Origin: Strongylocentrotus droebachiensis
Taxonomy: Eukaryota; Echinodermata; Echinoidea; Camarodonta; Strongylocentrotidae
Assembly (NCBI GenBank): GCA_035222895.1
Contig: JAVYIG010002197.1
Location: forward strand, 62,001-126,000
DNA length: 64,000 nt
Direction of reading: 5' to 3'
The notes under the pieces are model-generated. The model saw only the letters and a program-made list of their open reading frames with translations. It had not been told where the DNA came from and ran no database searches. The position numbers and the translations under genes were made by a program. This document shows positions 60,274 to 64,000 of the stretch, one piece after another; the first letter of the stretch is position 1, and every line of letters starts with the position of its first letter.

Positions 60274-62403
60274 CAGTAAGAAGAATACTAAACATAGAAC
60301 TTTTATCTTTCCAAAGAAACATGCTATTTAAAAGAGATTTTAACTTCATATTTTATATATGCAAATCTTCAGAAGTGTACATATGAGTTTATATGAATCC
60401 TGTAAATTAAGAATATTGTATTTATCTTTTTATGTCTATCTCAGCATTTTTCCTAATGCTGGAATGAATGTATTTGTACTGTCGGCTGAAGAAATGTACT
60501 GAATGTTTGTTGTCTGTCATGTCAGAGTATCTTTAAAGTGTTTTTTTTTTATAAGCTGCTTTCTTTATTTTAACCCTTTACCAGGTGTAGTCAAGTAATG
60601 AAACAAACTCTCGACTGCCAAAGTTGATTTTTGTGACAAGTACAGAGTGCAGTTCAAGGTTTTGATCCATAGCATGTTAAGGAAAAGGGGGGTAGGTTGA
60701 AGTAATCAGTTTTCTGTTATTTTTATAAGTTATACGTTTCTTTCTTCTAAATGTACAGTTCTTATTGGCATTTGGAGCCATTGTCTTGTTTTGTTAGAAT
60801 AATTCATACTTGTTTTTTCATATAAAAAGATTACAGTTCATAATAATTATTGTAAATCAGACAGCACTATCACTAGATGACATCCATCCTTCATATTCTT
60901 TTTTCCCTTTCATTTTGCTTTTCACTTTGCTTTGTGAAAAGAAATGGTGCAAGTATGAGTATGTGGATAGCTTGTTAAGGCCTGACTCTCAAATTGGGTC
61001 ATTTTTCAAATGAAAGTAAACAAAAAAAGGGGGGCATAGTTTGTTTGTAGCATCATTTCCGGCGTGAAATATAATTTCTTATCCTAATGATGTGTTTTTC
61101 ATTCTCAGTGGTTTAAAAATGATAATTCTGCTATTTTAATGATATGAAGTTATGTATTGTGTTTGAAATAGTTGAGTGCATTTTAGTAGAGCAGTCTACA
61201 ACTCATAATGTTTATTGTCAACTGTTTAATTGTTTTATCTTCCTTCTTATATTTGTTATGTTGTCAAAGTTTGCATTTGTAATTTATTCTTGTTTTGAAA
61301 ATAGATAGACGCAGTAGGAGTGTTATACTGAAATCTTGTATCATTGCAATCATAGGAGTTATATACACATTTATGATGCTAGACATAAAAGTTGCTTTAA
61401 TTCATATTAATTATTTACTTTAATTTGTTTATCTTCCATTTATTTATGGAAGAAAGTGAGTATTGCTTCTCAGAATCTTTCAAATTTTGAATTTGCCTTT
61501 CATTTTGTTCTTCTTTGTTTCAGTTTTCATTACAGATGTTTTTATATATTTACTCTGTTGCTATTTTTATATTGCTTTTACTTATTTGAAATCTGACTTT
61601 TTTCTGAATGTTTTTCAAAGTTATGGTGCGAGAGGCTTTGAATCGTAGCTGCCTACCAAAGAATTTACGTAAATACTTGGAATAATTATAATGATTTTAA
61701 TTTGTAGAATTTGTGTACTCTAATTTGAAAATTACCAATAATTATTTCATTTGTCTCCTTTAGTACAGATCATGCATAAATCTATTCCAAAATATTATGA
61801 AACAAATATTTGAATGTTTAAAGCAAAACAAATTACCATTCAATTGGGTTGCTTGAATTTGCTTCATCATCTGTTCTCAGGATACTAGAATATTGAAATT
61901 CCTGGACAAAATGGATTTTCTAAGGTAAATCTCTTAAGTATTGGAGAGGGGAAAATCTGTTAAAGTTTTTTTTTTAATTAAGAAAATTTGGTTAGTGATG
62001 CTTTGTTTCTTTAAAAGGGAAGGGGTGTGTTTGGGTGTGTGTGCGTGTGTGTGGTACTTATGTTTTTAGCTTTGCATGGTTATATGCAAATTAGAGCTTC
62101 TAACATAATCCTAAGTATTGACAAATAAAGGCTGAACTTTTTTTTTTTTTACAAACGTAGCAGGCTGAAAGCTAACAATTTCAGGTGGAATTTTTTTTAA
62201 AGTAAAAATATTGTCTTGCCATAGCTAAAGGTGTAACTCATAAAATGCTGAGGTTAACACAATTTGTTAAAACCATTCATTTCATGTACAATCTATTTTA
62301 AAGTTTCATATCATTTTTTTTTTTTTGGGGGGGGGGATGGGGGATGGGGAGGAAGATGCAAATTATTTCAATACCTAAGTAACTCCACCATACCAACTCC
62401 AAT
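60274..62403 (+). other. RECK 3' UTR and flank
   Basis: AT-rich with no open frame of note. The first canonical AATAAA after the stop is at 62124-62129, followed by a T-rich stretch. Whether the transcript ends there cannot be told from sequence alone. Confidence 0.5.
62124..62129 (+). terminator. candidate polyadenylation signal AATAAA
   Basis: First canonical hexamer downstream of the RECK stop (about 1.85 kb). A T run follows within 15 bases. Alternatives are ATTAAA at about 63378 and AATAAA at 63669. Confidence 0.3.
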
Positions 62404-62695
62404 CTAACCGACGGTCTAGTGGGTATGTCATTAGACTGTGAATCACAAGGTTCGAGGTTCGAGTCCCGCCTCGGCACTAATGTCCTTTGGCAAGCTATTA
62501 ATCTACATTTGCCACTCTCCACCCAGGTGAGGTAAATGGATGCCTGGCAGGAATCAATTCCTTGAAACGCTAGAATGCCACAATGTCAGTCATGCTGAAA
62601 GCTAGAGTAATCATTGTGGAGCGCCGGGAGTGTCAAGTCTGACAGACATGAGCGCTATTCAAGAACCGACCATTATTATTATTCTTTGGCATGCC
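62404..62695 (+). mobile_element. tRNA-derived SINE, near full length
   Basis: The tRNA-like head has GGTCTAGTGGGTATGTCATT and a consensus B box GGTTCGAGTCC. The body contains GCACTAATGTCCTTTGGCAA and GCAGGAATCAATTCCTTGAA, and the element ends in an ATT repeat. Body and tail match the fragments at 48962 and 53150. Confidence 0.85.
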
Positions 62696-64000
62696 TGGTA
62701 ATGTTTTTTGTTGTTGGTTTGTTGGTGTGTGTGGGGTATAATTACTTCATAGAAATATAACTTTACAAGAAAAGGGTATAAATACTTTGACTGTTATGCA
62801 TGCATCATGTTGAAGTTGTTTTTGCTGAATTGATGCCAGTTTGCTTTCACTTTTATACATGTAGTTACATGCATGTAACCTTTTTAACATTCAAAATGGA
62901 GATACAAGTTAAATGGATAACCAACAAATTTAAGACTTTACAAAAATATTCATATTTTAAAATATGTATCTCTATATTTCCAAGTTATAAGCCATGTAAG
63001 AGTTTCTTTGCTGAATTTTCTGAGTTGTTAGGATGAAATTGAAAAGAAAAAAATATGCACTGTTTTTGTGAAATAATATGTAATACATTTTCGCCTATCA
63101 TTACATGATGATAATTTTTGATGCTCTTCAGTTTTATATATTTACACTTTCAGTAATTTATCTCTATTTATTTTTTCTGTTTGCTTTGAATTTATTTTAC
63201 TTGTACATAAATAGGAAAAACAAATTCATTATTAGAAAATGACTAGTGAAGTTGATGTACCATATTTTTGTACACTGTGCAGAGAGAGGCTTTGTACTAT
63301 ATTGTAAATTTTGTCATCCTATCTTGGACATTGAAAAATGCATTGACCAATGCTTCCATTGTGTTGCAATAATTCTCATTAAAAAAAAAGAGAGAACAAA
63401 GAATGAGAAAAAAAATCATGATTAAATTATACAAAATGTCACTCTTCGGAGTTATGAAAAGAATCAGAAGAAGTGGAGCTATTTTATTTGCAGTCTTGGA
63501 GATGGGAAGATGCTTTGTATGCTGTAGCAATAGGGAGGGATAGAGAGAGAGAGAGAGACAGACAGACAGAGTAAAGTTTTGGTTTTTCAGAGTGGGAGAG
63601 AGAGAGGGGGGGGGGGGGGTGGGTATGACTGTGTGTGGTTGTGTGTGCATGTGAGTGAGTAGGTAGAAAATAAAACAGCCAAAAAAGCAAATGTTTTGGC
63701 TGAAGGATAGAAAGAGAGAAAAAGGAAAGTGGAGAGACATAATGAGAGAGAGATTGTGTGTGAGCGTGTGTGTGCAAACAATTAAAAATCTTTATGAACG
63801 AGAGTGTTAATGAAAAAGTACAGTATATGTATTTTGTACCTGGAATTATGTACAGTTAACAACTAAATTATTCATATCCCTTGTAAAGTGGACTTATTGA
63901 ATAGGGGCCTTTGTTGATACATGTGTAGCTGTAAGCCTTGATATATCACTCTCTCAAGAAACACTGTTGGGGACATATCAATTTTCACATATACTTAAAG
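62696..64000. other. flank beyond SINE, no gene seen
   Basis: AT-rich sequence with a GA/GACA array (63537-63570), a G run (63606-63619) and GT repeats (63630-63660, 63755-63775). Minus-strand open frames across these are low-complexity artefacts. Confidence 0.65.

Noticed and set aside
62404..62480. Candidate tRNA gene with perfect B box
   Set aside because: No closed acceptor stem, and SINE body and tail follow; same body as other SINE fragments here.

Overview
The window is animal genomic DNA dominated by one large, intron-rich gene on the + strand. It is AT-rich and packed with microsatellites, poly-G/poly-C runs, short inverted-repeat transposons and tRNA-derived SINEs. The gene is an orthologue of RECK, the cysteine-rich membrane-anchored glycoprotein with Kazal motifs. 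Family conservation plus repeat style suggest a marine invertebrate, most likely an echinoderm such as a sea urchin; the species call is an inference and is weak.

I traced 21 coding exons from 2021 to 60273. All have AG/GT borders and all junction phases agree, giving a continuous reading of about 902 codons plus a stop. Vertebrate RECK is about 970 residues. The missing N-terminus (signal peptide and most of the first cysteine knot) must lie upstream of base 1. In order, the exons encode the end of cysteine knot 1, knots 2-5, a frizzled-like cysteine-rich region, EGF/VWC-like cysteine modules, three Kazal domains, a further cysteine module and the C-terminal region.

Layout: 1-2020 is upstream intron. 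Exon A (37 bp) is followed by a 28 kb intron (2058-30118), exon B, a 12.7 kb intron (30205-42891), and then 19 exons spaced 0.1-3.7 kb apart from 42892 to 60273. The rest, to 64000, is 3' UTR and flank with a late SINE. I found no second protein gene. The long open frames elsewhere are low-complexity repeats lacking stop codons.

The large introns hold most of the mobile DNA: a 6.7 kb hAT-like composite with an 8-bp target duplication and about 480-bp inverted arms (11552-18268); a 664-bp element with perfect 113-bp inverted ends and a 9-bp target duplication (29212-29875); a Harbinger-like MITE (10637-11099); a mariner-like MITE (56003-56177); and other foldback elements, LINE reverse-transcriptase fragments, SINEs and minisatellites.

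The most unusual observations are: (1) an antisense copy of the core of RECK exon 6 sitting in the preceding intron; (2) a dispersed family of about 70-bp foldbacks found at five loci; (3) a 57-bp-stem hairpin in a CTAG-rich domain inside the hAT-like composite; and (4) a RECK C-terminus that lacks an obvious GPI-anchor signal.
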